Positions 42,666 through 50,757 of a stretch of 64,000 nucleotides of DNA are shown in pieces. This DNA comes from DAIOEK01 sp036746315. Lineage in GTDB: Bacteria; Chloroflexota; Anaerolineae; Anaerolineales; Anaerolineaceae. The stretch is from the NCBI GenBank assembly GCA_036746315.1, contig DAIOEK010000004.1, positions 42,922 to 106,921 of the forward strand. Reading direction: 5' to 3'. The notes below the pieces were generated by a model, which was not told the DNA's origin, did not search any database, and saw nothing but the letters and a program-made list of their open reading frames with translations. The number at the start of each line of letters is the position of its first letter. Position 1 is the stretch's first letter. Position numbers and translations under genes: made by a program.

Positions 42666-42905
42666 ATGCCGATGATCCTCATGCACATTTCCGGTGAAGA
42701 CCCGGTTTTGGGTGAAATTGAAGCCTTGCCTACCACCACCGATGTTATGATTACTGTTAAGAACCCCCGCCGGCGCGACGGAAAAGACCTGCACTATTTG
42801 GAAGCCAACGTCACCACGGTGATCTGGCCATTGAGCCGCGTAAGTTTTATTGAACTTCTGCCTACCGGTGAGGAAGAGGAAGTCATCAGCTTCATCCGAG
42901 AGTAG
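42666..42905 (+). CDS. 79-residue protein of the kinase-FHA cluster
   Basis: I do not recognise this small acidic protein. It is predicted as mostly beta-strand, with a basic patch (NPRRRDGKD, about 33-41) and an acidic tail (GEEEEVISFIRE). The ATG at 42666 has GAGGAG 8-10 bases upstream, and the gene sits 13 bp after the FHA gene and 1 bp before the response regulator. Placement and a clear ribosome site support a real gene; the function is unknown. Confidence 0.7.
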   Translation: MPMILMHISGEDPVLGEIEALPTTTDVMITVKNPRRRDGKDLHYLEANVTTVIWPLSRVSFIELLPTGEEEEVISFIRE

Positions 42906-42906
42906 T

Positions 42907-43638
42907 ATGCCCGAAGATCAAGTCCGCAGTAAAATCCTGGTCGTGGATGATGAAGAACGGATGGTCCGTTTTATCCGCCTGAATCTGGAACACGATGGCT
43001 TTCAGGTTGTTGAAGCATATAAAGGTTCGCAGGCGATCCAGGTCTTGCGTGACCAGCTTCCCGATCTGGTTTTACTGGATATAATGATGCCGGATATTGA
43101 CGGGTTCGAAGTATTGCGAATGATCCGCGAGATCAACTCCGTGCCCGTAATCATGCTGACCGCCAAGGGTGAGGAAGACGACAAAGTCCGCGGGTTGGAA
43201 TTGGGCGCAGACGACTACATAACCAAACCATTCAGCCCCCGGGAGCTATCCAGCAGAGTGCGCGCTGTCCTTCGCCGCGCGGATACCGCCGGAAGCGGAG
43301 TAAGAGGGATGATCGAAGTGGATGAGCATCTGAAAATCGATTTCGATCGTCGTGAAGTGTGGTTGGATGGCAAACTGGTAAAGCTGCGCCCCACTGAATA
43401 CCGTTTGCTTTACCATCTGGTGCAAAACGCCGGGTGGGTGATTACCCATGACCAGATTCTGGCAAAAGTATGGGGCTATGAATATCGTGATGAACCCCAC
43501 TATGTCAGGCTTTACATAAACTATTTACGCCAGAAACTGGAAAAAGATCCTGCCAATCCGGTATACATCCTTACGGAACGTGGTATCGGATACCGATTTG
43601 TAGATTTTCGACGTAATAAAGCCATCCAAACACAATAA
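42907..43638 (+). CDS. OmpR/PhoB-type response regulator
   Basis: This 243-residue regulator has a receiver domain (phosphoacceptor Asp58 in LLDIMMPD, Lys107 in YITKPF) and a C-terminal winged helix ending in the typical ERGIGYRFV. No histidine kinase is encoded nearby, so its input is unknown. Control by the Ser/Thr kinase upstream is conceivable given the 1-bp gap to the 79-aa gene. Confidence 0.94.
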   Translation: MPEDQVRSKILVVDDEERMVRFIRLNLEHDGFQVVEAYKGSQAIQVLRDQLPDLVLLDIMMPDIDGFEVLRMIREINSVPVIMLTAKGEEDDKVRGLELGADDYITKPFSPRELSSRVRAVLRRADTAGSGVRGMIEVDEHLKIDFDRREVWLDGKLVKLRPTEYRLLYHLVQNAGWVITHDQILAKVWGYEYRDEPHYVRLYINYLRQKLEKDPANPVYILTERGIGYRFVDFRRNKAIQTQ

Positions 43639-43692
43639 TTGGACTAATATAATCCAATTAACCTTGATGAAGCACCAACCCTCGTTTATACT
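43637..43692 (+). promoter_or_regulatory. Inverted repeat and promoter before the NarL-type regulator
   Basis: AATTGGA...TCCAATT (43637-43659, 9-nt loop) overlaps the preceding stop codon. It is followed by TTGATG (43664-43669), 17 bp and TATACT (43687-43692). The promoter would start transcription near 43699, just before the GAGGAAG and the ATG at 43712. The repeat may be an operator. Confidence 0.55.
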
Positions 43693-43711
43693 GATGGGTG
43701 AGGAAGATTAA

Positions 43712-44365
43712 ATGGCCAAACAACGCATTTTGCTGGTGGATGATCATGAAGTTGTCAGATTAGGTTTAAAGGCGTTGCTCCAGCATCACCCGCAATTTGA
43801 TGTTGTTGGTGAGGCGGGCACAGCCAGAGAAGCTATCGAAAAAGTTGGCATCCTTCACCCGGAGGTTGTGGTGATGGATATTCGCCTTCCCGGCACCTCT
43901 GGCATCGATGCCTGTGCGGAAATTACCCGCGCTTATCCCAATACGCGCGTGATTATGCTCACATCCTACGCAGAAGATGAGATGCTTTTCTCGGCAATTC
44001 GGGCTGGTGCTTCGGGTTATGTATTGAAACAAATCGGCGGAGAAGATCTCATCCGTGCGCTGGAAACCATCGGGCGGGGAGAAAGTATGCTCGACCCGGC
44101 GGTAACCCAGCGCGTTTTTCAGGAAGTTCGCCGGGCTGTACGAGAAGAAGAAGCCTCATCCTTTGTTAATTTGAGTGCACAGGAAAAGCATGTGCTGCTG
44201 CTCGTTTCTGAGGGGAAAACCAACCGCGAGATCGCCAAATCATTATTCCTGGGTGAAGGCACGGTGCGCAATTATGTCAGCAGCATTCTTTCCAAGTTAC
44301 AGGTCTCCAACCGGGCGGAAGCTGCCGCATATGCAGTTGAACATAACTTAAAGGATTATCTTTAA
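43712..44365 (+). CDS. NarL/FixJ-type response regulator
   Basis: This 217-residue protein has a receiver domain (Asp56 in VVMDIRLPG) and a LuxR-type HTH (LSAQEKHVLLLVSEGKTNREIAKSLFLGEGTVRNYVSSILSKL). It has its own promoter and a terminator right after it. No partner histidine kinase is in the window. The protein would bind DNA as a dimer when phosphorylated. Confidence 0.94.
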   Translation: MAKQRILLVDDHEVVRLGLKALLQHHPQFDVVGEAGTAREAIEKVGILHPEVVVMDIRLPGTSGIDACAEITRAYPNTRVIMLTSYAEDEMLFSAIRAGASGYVLKQIGGEDLIRALETIGRGESMLDPAVTQRVFQEVRRAVREEEASSFVNLSAQEKHVLLLVSEGKTNREIAKSLFLGEGTVRNYVSSILSKLQVSNRAEAAAYAVEHNLKDYL

Positions 44366-44375
44366 AAAAGAAGAT

Positions 44376-44404
44376 AAAAAACCTGCCTATGGCAGGTTTT
44401 TTTT
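44376..44404. terminator. Bidirectional terminator
   Basis: AAAAAACCTGCC-TAT-GGCAGGTTTTTTTT forms a GC stem with A and T runs on both sides. It ends the plus-strand response regulator gene and the converging minus-strand operon; the stop codon of the latter overlaps it. Confidence 0.88.
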
Positions 44405-45251
44405 ATCCGTTCATCCTGTGCCACAGATCCCGCAGATACAGCGCATCTTGTTCCATCAGCGGTGATTCGCACAGTATTCTGCCTCCGCATTCGAATTTGA
44501 TCAATGCCCGGTAAAGCGCCTCTACATCCATATCCGATTGCTGAATAGGCAGGTGTTCTTTCTCGCCTTTGGGTCCATATTCAATACCGCTCAAATGGAT
44601 ATGCAAGTGTTTCAGCGACTCTTTTCCCAGCGATTCGGTATACATTTCCAGGTTGGTCGACCACTCCTCAAAGCTGTTCATCGAGCCATCACCGCGCCGG
44701 GCATGCAGATGAGCAAAATCCAGACAGGGTAATACATCCCCGTCGATCTGGCTCATCAGCAGGGTATCCTCCAGAGAGCCCAGCATAGCAGATTTCCCCA
44801 TGGTCTCCGGTCTCAATGTCACCTGGATCGATCTATCGGCTAATTCTTTAGCGCAGGAAAGCAAACGTGGCAGCGCCACTTCGAGCACCTCCACTACCGG
44901 CTTGCCAAAATATGACCCCGGATGAAAGATGATGTCGGTTGCGCCAGCGAGATATCCATAATAAGCCGCATCCATCAGGCGTTGCCTGGATTTACCCCAC
45001 TCATCTTCAGTGGCATTCAGATTAATGTAATATGGCGCGTGTACGCTCAGCCGCACATTTGCCTCTTCAGATGCCGCTTTAATAGCCCGGCAAGTCTCCT
45101 CACTTACCCGCACCGATTGCACCCACCCCAATTCCATGGCGCTCAAGCCAAGCTCCGCCATGTGTAAAACCGCACCCACACTGCCACCGGGTTTCTTGGG
45201 GGTCGAGATGGGCGCCCCCACCGTACCAAAAAGGAAGGCTGTTTCAGTCAT
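44403..45251 (-). CDS. Endonuclease IV-like TIM-barrel protein
   Basis: This 282-residue AP_endonuc_2-type protein has metal-binding motifs in the right order: HAPYYINLNA, FHPGSYFG, RPETMGKSAMLGSLED, CLDFAHLHAR and HIHLSG. These are close to Nfo, which cuts at abasic sites using zinc. Sugar isomerases share the fold, but the PETMG and DFAHLHAR segments favour Nfo-like. It is the last gene of the minus-strand housekeeping operon, 7 bp after dgkA. Confidence 0.82.
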   Translation of the reverse strand: MTETAFLFGTVGAPISTPKKPGGSVGAVLHMAELGLSAMELGWVQSVRVSEETCRAIKAASEEANVRLSVHAPYYINLNATEDEWGKSRQRLMDAAYYGYLAGATDIIFHPGSYFGKPVVEVLEVALPRLLSCAKELADRSIQVTLRPETMGKSAMLGSLEDTLLMSQIDGDVLPCLDFAHLHARRGDGSMNSFEEWSTNLEMYTESLGKESLKHLHIHLSGIEYGPKGEKEHLPIQQSDMDVEALYRALIKFECGGRILCESPLMEQDALYLRDLWHRMNG

Positions 45252-45258
45252 TGCTCCC

Positions 45259-45645
45259 TCATTTCCATAATATAGAAAGTCGCTGCCAAAGCGGCGGACC
45301 CAGAATGATGAAACCGATTACCATCGAGGCAAGTGCGGCTATCAAAACGGCAGCCGCGCCTACATCCTTGCCAACTTTTGCCAGTGGATGCTTCATCGGG
45401 CTGGCAAGATCGACCACGGCTTCCAGAGCTGTATTTAAGAATTCAGCTGTCCAAACCAGTGCGATAGCCAGCATCAGCACCGCCCAGTCACGGGTTGGCA
45501 GCCTCAGCCAGAGTGCCAGGGCAATGACAATGACGGTCGCCAACGCATGCAGCCAGGCATTCTCCTGGGTTTGCAGCACATAGTACCATCCGGCAAAAGC
45601 ATGCCGGAATGCCCTGATCCGACGGACGATGAACCTGCCAATCAT
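45259..45645 (-). CDS. dgkA: Diacylglycerol/undecaprenol kinase family protein
   Basis: This 128-residue membrane protein has three hydrophobic segments and the conserved ENAWLH, EFLNTALEAVVDL and HPLAKVGKDVGAAAVL motifs of the DgkA family. In Gram-positive-type bacteria these enzymes phosphorylate undecaprenol, recycling the cell-wall lipid carrier. It overlaps ybeY by four bases, an arrangement seen in many genomes. Confidence 0.92.
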   Translation of the reverse strand: MIGRFIVRRIRAFRHAFAGWYYVLQTQENAWLHALATVIVIALALWLRLPTRDWAVLMLAIALVWTAEFLNTALEAVVDLASPMKHPLAKVGKDVGAAAVLIAALASMVIGFIILGPPLWQRLSILWK

Positions 45646-46106
45646 GCCAATTCTTCCAAATTGGGAAAAGCTTCCATTTGAATGCCCATGTCAGCCAGAA
45701 TGGCAGCCTGCCGCGCCCACATTTTCTTTCGGCTGCGATTATCCTGGTGATCGTATCCGAGTAAATGCAGAACACCATGAACTGCTAACAGGGATAATTC
45801 ATCCGCCACGGAATGACCTTCCGCTTTTGCCTGACGGGCAGCGGTTTGGTAAGAGATAATGAGATCGCCCCAATACATATTTCCGCTTTCAGGGTTTACT
45901 TCACCATTTTCAAATGAAAGCACATCTGTAGGAGAATCCTTTTGGCGGTATTCCAGATTGTAGGAATGGATCTCTTTGTCGCCGGTGATCAGTATACTCA
46001 CCTCGCCAGGTTTTTGCTCCGCTTGAAGGCTGTATTCCGCTGCGCGGAGAACGCTCGCTTCGATATCGTATTTACGGTAAGCAGGTCGAATGGTCAGTGT
46101 GAGCAT
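45642..46106 (-). CDS. ybeY: Endoribonuclease YbeY
   Basis: This 154-residue metal-dependent RNase is needed for 16S rRNA 3'-end maturation and ribosome quality control. The zinc motif HGVLHLLGYDH (HxxxHxxxxxH) is intact near residue 110. It lies between pgpH (2-bp gap) and dgkA (overlap), the classical order. Confidence 0.96.
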   Translation of the reverse strand: MLTLTIRPAYRKYDIEASVLRAAEYSLQAEQKPGEVSILITGDKEIHSYNLEYRQKDSPTDVLSFENGEVNPESGNMYWGDLIISYQTAARQAKAEGHSVADELSLLAVHGVLHLLGYDHQDNRSRKKMWARQAAILADMGIQMEAFPNLEELA

Positions 46107-46108
46107 AT

Positions 46109-48214
46109 TTACCGGGACGGTGTTTCCTCGGGTAATTGAGGCAATTCAGGATAGGTAATCCGCTGGTGGTAAACGCCCATCAGAGTACGCTTAAAAGATT
46201 CTGCAATCACAGTCAGATCACTCAAGGTCAATTTGGTGTGGATTAATTGATCATCCCTGATCGCGGTATCGAAGACCTTTTTGATCAAAATGACAATCTC
46301 ATCTTCGTTTTGGGGCAACTCAGCTCTCGCCCTGGCTTCGCAGCCATCGGCGAGCATCAGGATCGCCGTCTCTCTGGACCGGGGTGCCGGACCGGGGTAA
46401 CGGTATAACTCCATATCCACTTTATTGATATGTCCGCCCGCCAGTTCCACTGCCCGATTGTATTGATAATGCGTAATCCGTGAACCATGATGCTCAAGCA
46501 CAAAGTCGATGATGCGTGGTGGAAGATGAAATTTCCGCGCCAGCTCGCGCCCGTCGGTAACGTGCTGGATAATAATGGCGGCGCTGATTGCCGGTTCCAG
46601 GTTATTATGCGGATTCTCACTACCGCGCACCTGGTTCTCGATGAAAAACTGCGGGTTCAAAGCTTTTCCGGCATCATGATAAAGCGCGCCAACCCGCACG
46701 AGCAGTGAATCCGCGTTCACCATCTCGGCTGCCTGCTCTGCCAGGTTAGCCACCTGCAGGCTGTGTTGATATGTGCCGGCAGCATTCCTGAGAATATACT
46801 GCAATAGAGGGTGATCCGGTCGGGATATTTCGAGTAATTGCAAAGCCGTGGTGATGCCCATTGCCTGAGCCAGTATATATTGCAGGATGAGGGTTAAACT
46901 GGAAGAAGCCAGACCATTGGTAAGCGATGCACCCGCCAGCGTCACCAACCCCACCCAATCAGAAGATGGGTCGCCAAGCCGGTATGCCAGAACCACCAGT
47001 ATATTTGCTGCGGATATGGCAATGCTGGCATAGAAGAACGAAGCGATTTTTCTGCCTCTGCCGAGCACCAGAATACCCGTCAGGCTGCCCAGGATGTAAT
47101 AAATGGTGATCTCCAGGCTGCCGGGCAGTCCGTATCCAATGAGTATGCTGAGCATCAGTGAGAAAACCAGACCGGTTTCAAGGTTGAACGCCGTAGCCAG
47201 GGTCAAACCAAATGCAGCCATCGGGAAGATAAACGGCAGGATCACCCGGTAGGGAATAATAAAACGGGCGAGCAGGAAAAATACGTTAAAAAGCAGGGCT
47301 ATCAGCACTACACTACGCAGGTCATCCATCGGGCTGGCTTTGCGCCGCATGGCATAGAAGACCACAAAAATGCTCAATGCGCCAACCAGACCCAGTGAAG
47401 CCAGGAAGTTCAACAGACGGTTATCCTGTCCGGTCAACCCCAAAAACTTCAGTACTTCCACATCTTCTGCCCGAACGATCTGTCCACGCTGTACGATCAA
47501 CTGCCCCATCACAAATGAGCGTGTAACCGGCTCAACTTTCTGTTCCGCCTCCGCTTTTGCCTGTGCGGTAAGCTCTGCACTGTAGAGGCTGTTTGCCGTA
47601 ATGAGCGGAGATACGATCTCCGAGATTAATTGCACCTGGTCGGATGAGAAGGAAATATCCACCAAGGAAGCAATGTTCCTGCGCGTGGCTTCCAGGTTAT
47701 CTTCGCGGATCGTAATGCGCATCGCGTCGTCCAACACGTTGAAGGTTTCTGCTTTGATCGATGTCCAGCGGGTGGATGTAAGCGACAGGGTTTGCTGGAC
47801 CGACTCATCGGTTAGTTGAATATCCGCCATCTGTGACAGATCGCTTACTTTTTGATCGTGCGTGGCATAAGCATCATCGCGGACGTTGGAGATGTATTGC
47901 AAAATATCGTTCAGTTTTTCAAGCTGCCGTTTCTTAATGGCCGGGTCAACGGGTAAATAAACCGAAGGAATGGCAGAGCTCGCCTGTTGGCGGGTCCGCT
48001 GGGTGAGAATATCGCTGGTGTATGTAAATGTACGGGGGGATTGGATATCCTGCACTGCTACGTCACCAGCCTGGATGGTGTACACGCCCGATCTCGACGA
48101 TATGGGGGAATTCAGAATAACCAACACAAATATGGCTGACAATACCAAAATGAATATCTTCAGCGTACGCTGGCGGCGGTTCAATATAACCGGAGAACTG
48201 GGGTAAGAAAGCAT
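46109..48214 (-). CDS. pgpH: PgpH-type 7TM-HD cyclic-di-AMP phosphodiesterase
   Basis: This 701-residue protein has one N-terminal membrane segment (about 16-36), a large extracytoplasmic 7TMR-HDED domain (about 45-262) and about seven membrane segments (267-455). The HD hydrolase domain follows (about 475-660; His484, His513-Asp514 in LYHDAGK). Family members degrade c-di-AMP. It shares an operon with ybeY and dgkA, as in Firmicutes. Confidence 0.94.
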   Translation of the reverse strand: MLSYPSSPVILNRRQRTLKIFILVLSAIFVLVILNSPISSRSGVYTIQAGDVAVQDIQSPRTFTYTSDILTQRTRQQASSAIPSVYLPVDPAIKKRQLEKLNDILQYISNVRDDAYATHDQKVSDLSQMADIQLTDESVQQTLSLTSTRWTSIKAETFNVLDDAMRITIREDNLEATRRNIASLVDISFSSDQVQLISEIVSPLITANSLYSAELTAQAKAEAEQKVEPVTRSFVMGQLIVQRGQIVRAEDVEVLKFLGLTGQDNRLLNFLASLGLVGALSIFVVFYAMRRKASPMDDLRSVVLIALLFNVFFLLARFIIPYRVILPFIFPMAAFGLTLATAFNLETGLVFSLMLSILIGYGLPGSLEITIYYILGSLTGILVLGRGRKIASFFYASIAISAANILVVLAYRLGDPSSDWVGLVTLAGASLTNGLASSSLTLILQYILAQAMGITTALQLLEISRPDHPLLQYILRNAAGTYQHSLQVANLAEQAAEMVNADSLLVRVGALYHDAGKALNPQFFIENQVRGSENPHNNLEPAISAAIIIQHVTDGRELARKFHLPPRIIDFVLEHHGSRITHYQYNRAVELAGGHINKVDMELYRYPGPAPRSRETAILMLADGCEARARAELPQNEDEIVILIKKVFDTAIRDDQLIHTKLTLSDLTVIAESFKRTLMGVYHQRITYPELPQLPEETPSR

Positions 48215-48221
48215 GACCTCT

Positions 48222-48668
48222 CTATTTCAGCAGTAAAGCCTTCACCGCAGCGCTCACCTGATCGTTGGCTGCCCTGCCCTGCACCTGTGGAATGACTACT
48301 TTCATCACCTTTCCCATATCGGCAGGGTTGGCGGCGCCGGTTTGTTCAATAGCGGCTTTGACTAATTCGTTCAATTCGTCAGTGGTAAGTTGTTTGGGCA
48401 GATACTTTTCGAGTTCAGTGATTTCTTTTTGAAAACCGGCTATCATTTCCGGGCGTTCTGCCTTTTCAGCATCCTCAATACTTTCCTTGCGCTGCTTGAT
48501 CTCCCGCTGAACAACACCAATGATCCCGGCATCATCCAGCGCCGCACCTTTTTCCACTTCAACAAGCTTGATGGCTGCCATAACCGAACGGATGCTGGTT
48601 TTACGTACTTCGTCGTTCGCTCGCAGTGCATCTTTTAGATCATCAGACAATCTATTCTTTATTTCCAT
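48222..48668 (-). CDS. yqeY: GatB/YqeY domain protein
   Basis: This 148-residue helical protein has the YqeY pattern: AVKA-like IRSVMAAIKLVEVEKG, VVQREIKQRKESIEDAEKAERPEM and a C-terminal DMGKVMKVVIPQVQGRAANDQVS. The family resembles the tRNA-binding tail of GatB; its cellular role is unclear. The ATG at 48668 has AAAGG 7 bases upstream. Confidence 0.94.
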   Translation of the reverse strand: MEIKNRLSDDLKDALRANDEVRKTSIRSVMAAIKLVEVEKGAALDDAGIIGVVQREIKQRKESIEDAEKAERPEMIAGFQKEITELEKYLPKQLTTDELNELVKAAIEQTGAANPADMGKVMKVVIPQVQGRAANDQVSAAVKALLLK

Positions 48669-48685
48669 AAGGTACCTTTCAAAGA

Positions 48686-49318
48686 TCAATCGTGGACGTC
48701 ACGAAATTGAATCTGTTCGTCGTGAGATAAAAGTTTGATTACTTCATTATATTCATAAATGGTGCGGATTACAGCCGCCTGGTATACGATTGGGAAAAGT
48801 GGGCTGCAACTGGGAGAATCCTTGTTGAGACGGGCATGCGAATCAGCCGGGAATAATCTTGCCAGTCTTTTGCCTGCCCAGGGAAGAAAAGTGATCATTT
48901 CCCACGGGGAATAGAATTTCCCCGAAACCAGCCTGGCATCCTGCATAATTTCCGGCAGCAGGATTTCTTCCGGAGTGATTTCGTTTCGCTTTTCACCGTC
49001 CCACGATTCTGCCAGCAGATTGATATAGTTACTATGCGAATAGAAATCTTGTGAGGCATGTGTCAGCCTGCCAAAGCTGTGCCACGCATCCTGATAATCC
49101 CCGGATTTGACTGAATTTACAGTCATCTCCCTGTTCTGTCGGATGTAGGTATTGGCAGCTGAGAAAGCGCTGTCATCAAAATGATATTCCGGGTGTCCCA
49201 CCTGTCCCGAAAGATCATCCTGCTTGATGTTCGCCAATATGATCTGCCGTAACGCCGACTCACTAAAGTATTCCTGCAACGCTTCGCGCGTCATCGAAAT
49301 GTGATATTGAGTATACAT
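48686..49318 (-). CDS. Het-C/phospholipase-C-like protein
   Basis: This 210-residue protein contains GRLTHASQDFYSHSNYINLL (about 83-102), with His87, Asp91 and His95 placed like the zinc ligands of the phospholipase C/P1 nuclease fold. That segment closely resembles Het-C and vWA7-type proteins (ALHxxxDFxAHSN). A second cluster, GHPEYHFDDSAF (41-52), may supply more ligands. No signal peptide is visible. It is co-transcribed between yqeY (17-bp gap) and comEA (4-bp gap). The enzymatic role is inferred only. Confidence 0.7.
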   Translation of the reverse strand: MYTQYHISMTREALQEYFSESALRQIILANIKQDDLSGQVGHPEYHFDDSAFSAANTYIRQNREMTVNSVKSGDYQDAWHSFGRLTHASQDFYSHSNYINLLAESWDGEKRNEITPEEILLPEIMQDARLVSGKFYSPWEMITFLPWAGKRLARLFPADSHARLNKDSPSCSPLFPIVYQAAVIRTIYEYNEVIKLLSHDEQIQFRDVHD

Positions 49319-49322
49319 TTAT

Positions 49323-49856
49323 CTATCGGATATATATGAGATCTTTGATCCCGCCATAAACATCTTCCGAGATTCCCGGAACCAGCAATAACTGCTCAAT
49401 AGATGTGAACAACCCCTGCTGATTGCGGTAGTCAATGATTGACTGGGCGCGCACTTTGCCTATTCCCGGCAAGTCGTCCAGTTCATTTAAGGTTGCCGAA
49501 TTTAAGTCCAACAGGTCAGCCTGGCTCTCCGTAATCGCCTGTTCCTGCGACGGGATGGTAATCTTTTCGCCATCCGAGATGTGCCGGGCAAGATTTAATC
49601 CCTCCGAGCGGGCGGAAGGCTTCATACCACCCGCTGCATTTACGACATCCTGCACCCTGCTTTCCGGCTTCATCGCATACACACCGGGAGAATTTATCTC
49701 CCCATCGATGTGCACTACCAATTCTTTCGGTTCCATAGGGGTCAGCATGATCCCCGTGCCACGTGGAGGCGCAGTTACAATAAAACCAATAGCAGTGAGT
49801 ATCACTCCTGCAGCAAAAAAGACCAGTGCCTGTTGCCACAATTTCCAGTTTTGCAT
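49323..49856 (-). CDS. comEA: ComEA-like DNA-binding protein
   Basis: This 177-residue protein has an N-terminal membrane anchor (about 8-28), an SLBB domain (VVHIDGEINSPGVYAMKPESRVQDVVNAAGG) and a C-terminal helix-hairpin-helix pair (LDLNSATLNELDDLPGIGKVRAQSIIDYR). ComEA binds incoming DNA outside the membrane during transformation. The ATG at 49856 lies 5 bp after the DUF1385 stop. comEC, its usual partner, is not in the window. Confidence 0.92.
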   Translation of the reverse strand: MQNWKLWQQALVFFAAGVILTAIGFIVTAPPRGTGIMLTPMEPKELVVHIDGEINSPGVYAMKPESRVQDVVNAAGGMKPSARSEGLNLARHISDGEKITIPSQEQAITESQADLLDLNSATLNELDDLPGIGKVRAQSIIDYRNQQGLFTSIEQLLLVPGISEDVYGGIKDLIYIR

Positions 49857-49861
49857 GGTTG

Positions 49862-50752
49862 TCAACCGGGAATGCTGCGGGCAGACTCCTCTTTGGCATA
49901 CATGGCTTTGAACGCAGCAATCGCCACTTCGAGCTGGCTCATATCGGGTTCCCGCGTGGTAAGCTTCTGCAATAACAGGTTGGGGCGGATTAACCAACAA
50001 ACCACCTTGTTGTTTAAATGGTGCGCCATCCAACGGATATATTCATACGCAACACCCGCCAGAAGCGGTAGCAGGATCACCCGGCTGGCAAGGCGCCAGA
50101 AGGTTGGCAATGGACCCAACAAGGCAAACAGGATGATCGAGAACACCACCAGCGTCAGCAAAAAGGAAGTTCCGCAGCGGGGATGTTCCAGCGAATATGT
50201 GGACACAATTTTCGGCGTTAATTCTGCCCGGGATTCAAAGGCATTAATGGTTTTGTGTTCCGCCCCATGATATTGAAATACCCGGCGAATATCCGGCATA
50301 AAGCCAATCGCCCAAATATACAGGATCAGCAGTACTAAACGCAATACACCTTCCAGAATATTGCTGGATAAGGCATTCCAGCCCAAAGCTTTTTCGACCA
50401 GTGCGCCGACACCCGCCGGCGCCAGAAAGAATATTCCCACACCCAACAGTAATGAGGTGCCCAACGTAAGATAAAGTGGCCAGCCTTCCAGCTTTTCATC
50501 CTCCCCGGTTTGTGTATTGGCAGAGATGGTCAAAAAACGCATCCCCACGCCCAGGGCATCCCATAATCCAACCAACCCACGCAGAAAAGGGATTTTCATC
50601 CACGAGGATGTATAAATACCGGTCAGGGTTTCTTCATGCAGGGCAATGGAACCATCCGGAGCCCGCATTGCCATGGCAATGAACTTGGTTCCGCGCATTA
50701 AAACGCCTTCAATTACAGCCTGTCCGCCGTATGAGGGTAATCTCTCTTCCAT
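49862..50752 (-). CDS. DUF1385 (YqhQ-like) membrane protein
   Basis: This 296-residue protein matches DUF1385: YGGQAVIEGVLMRG at the N-terminus, FQYHGAEHKTINAFE in the middle and HPRCGTSFLL. It has about four membrane segments. The function is unknown in all phyla; the conserved His/Glu residues in GAEHKT hint at an enzyme active site. It lies 5 bp from each neighbour. Confidence 0.92.
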   Translation of the reverse strand: MEERLPSYGGQAVIEGVLMRGTKFIAMAMRAPDGSIALHEETLTGIYTSSWMKIPFLRGLVGLWDALGVGMRFLTISANTQTGEDEKLEGWPLYLTLGTSLLLGVGIFFLAPAGVGALVEKALGWNALSSNILEGVLRLVLLILYIWAIGFMPDIRRVFQYHGAEHKTINAFESRAELTPKIVSTYSLEHPRCGTSFLLTLVVFSIILFALLGPLPTFWRLASRVILLPLLAGVAYEYIRWMAHHLNNKVVCWLIRPNLLLQKLTTREPDMSQLEVAIAAFKAMYAKEESARSIPG

Positions 50753-50757
50753 AATGG

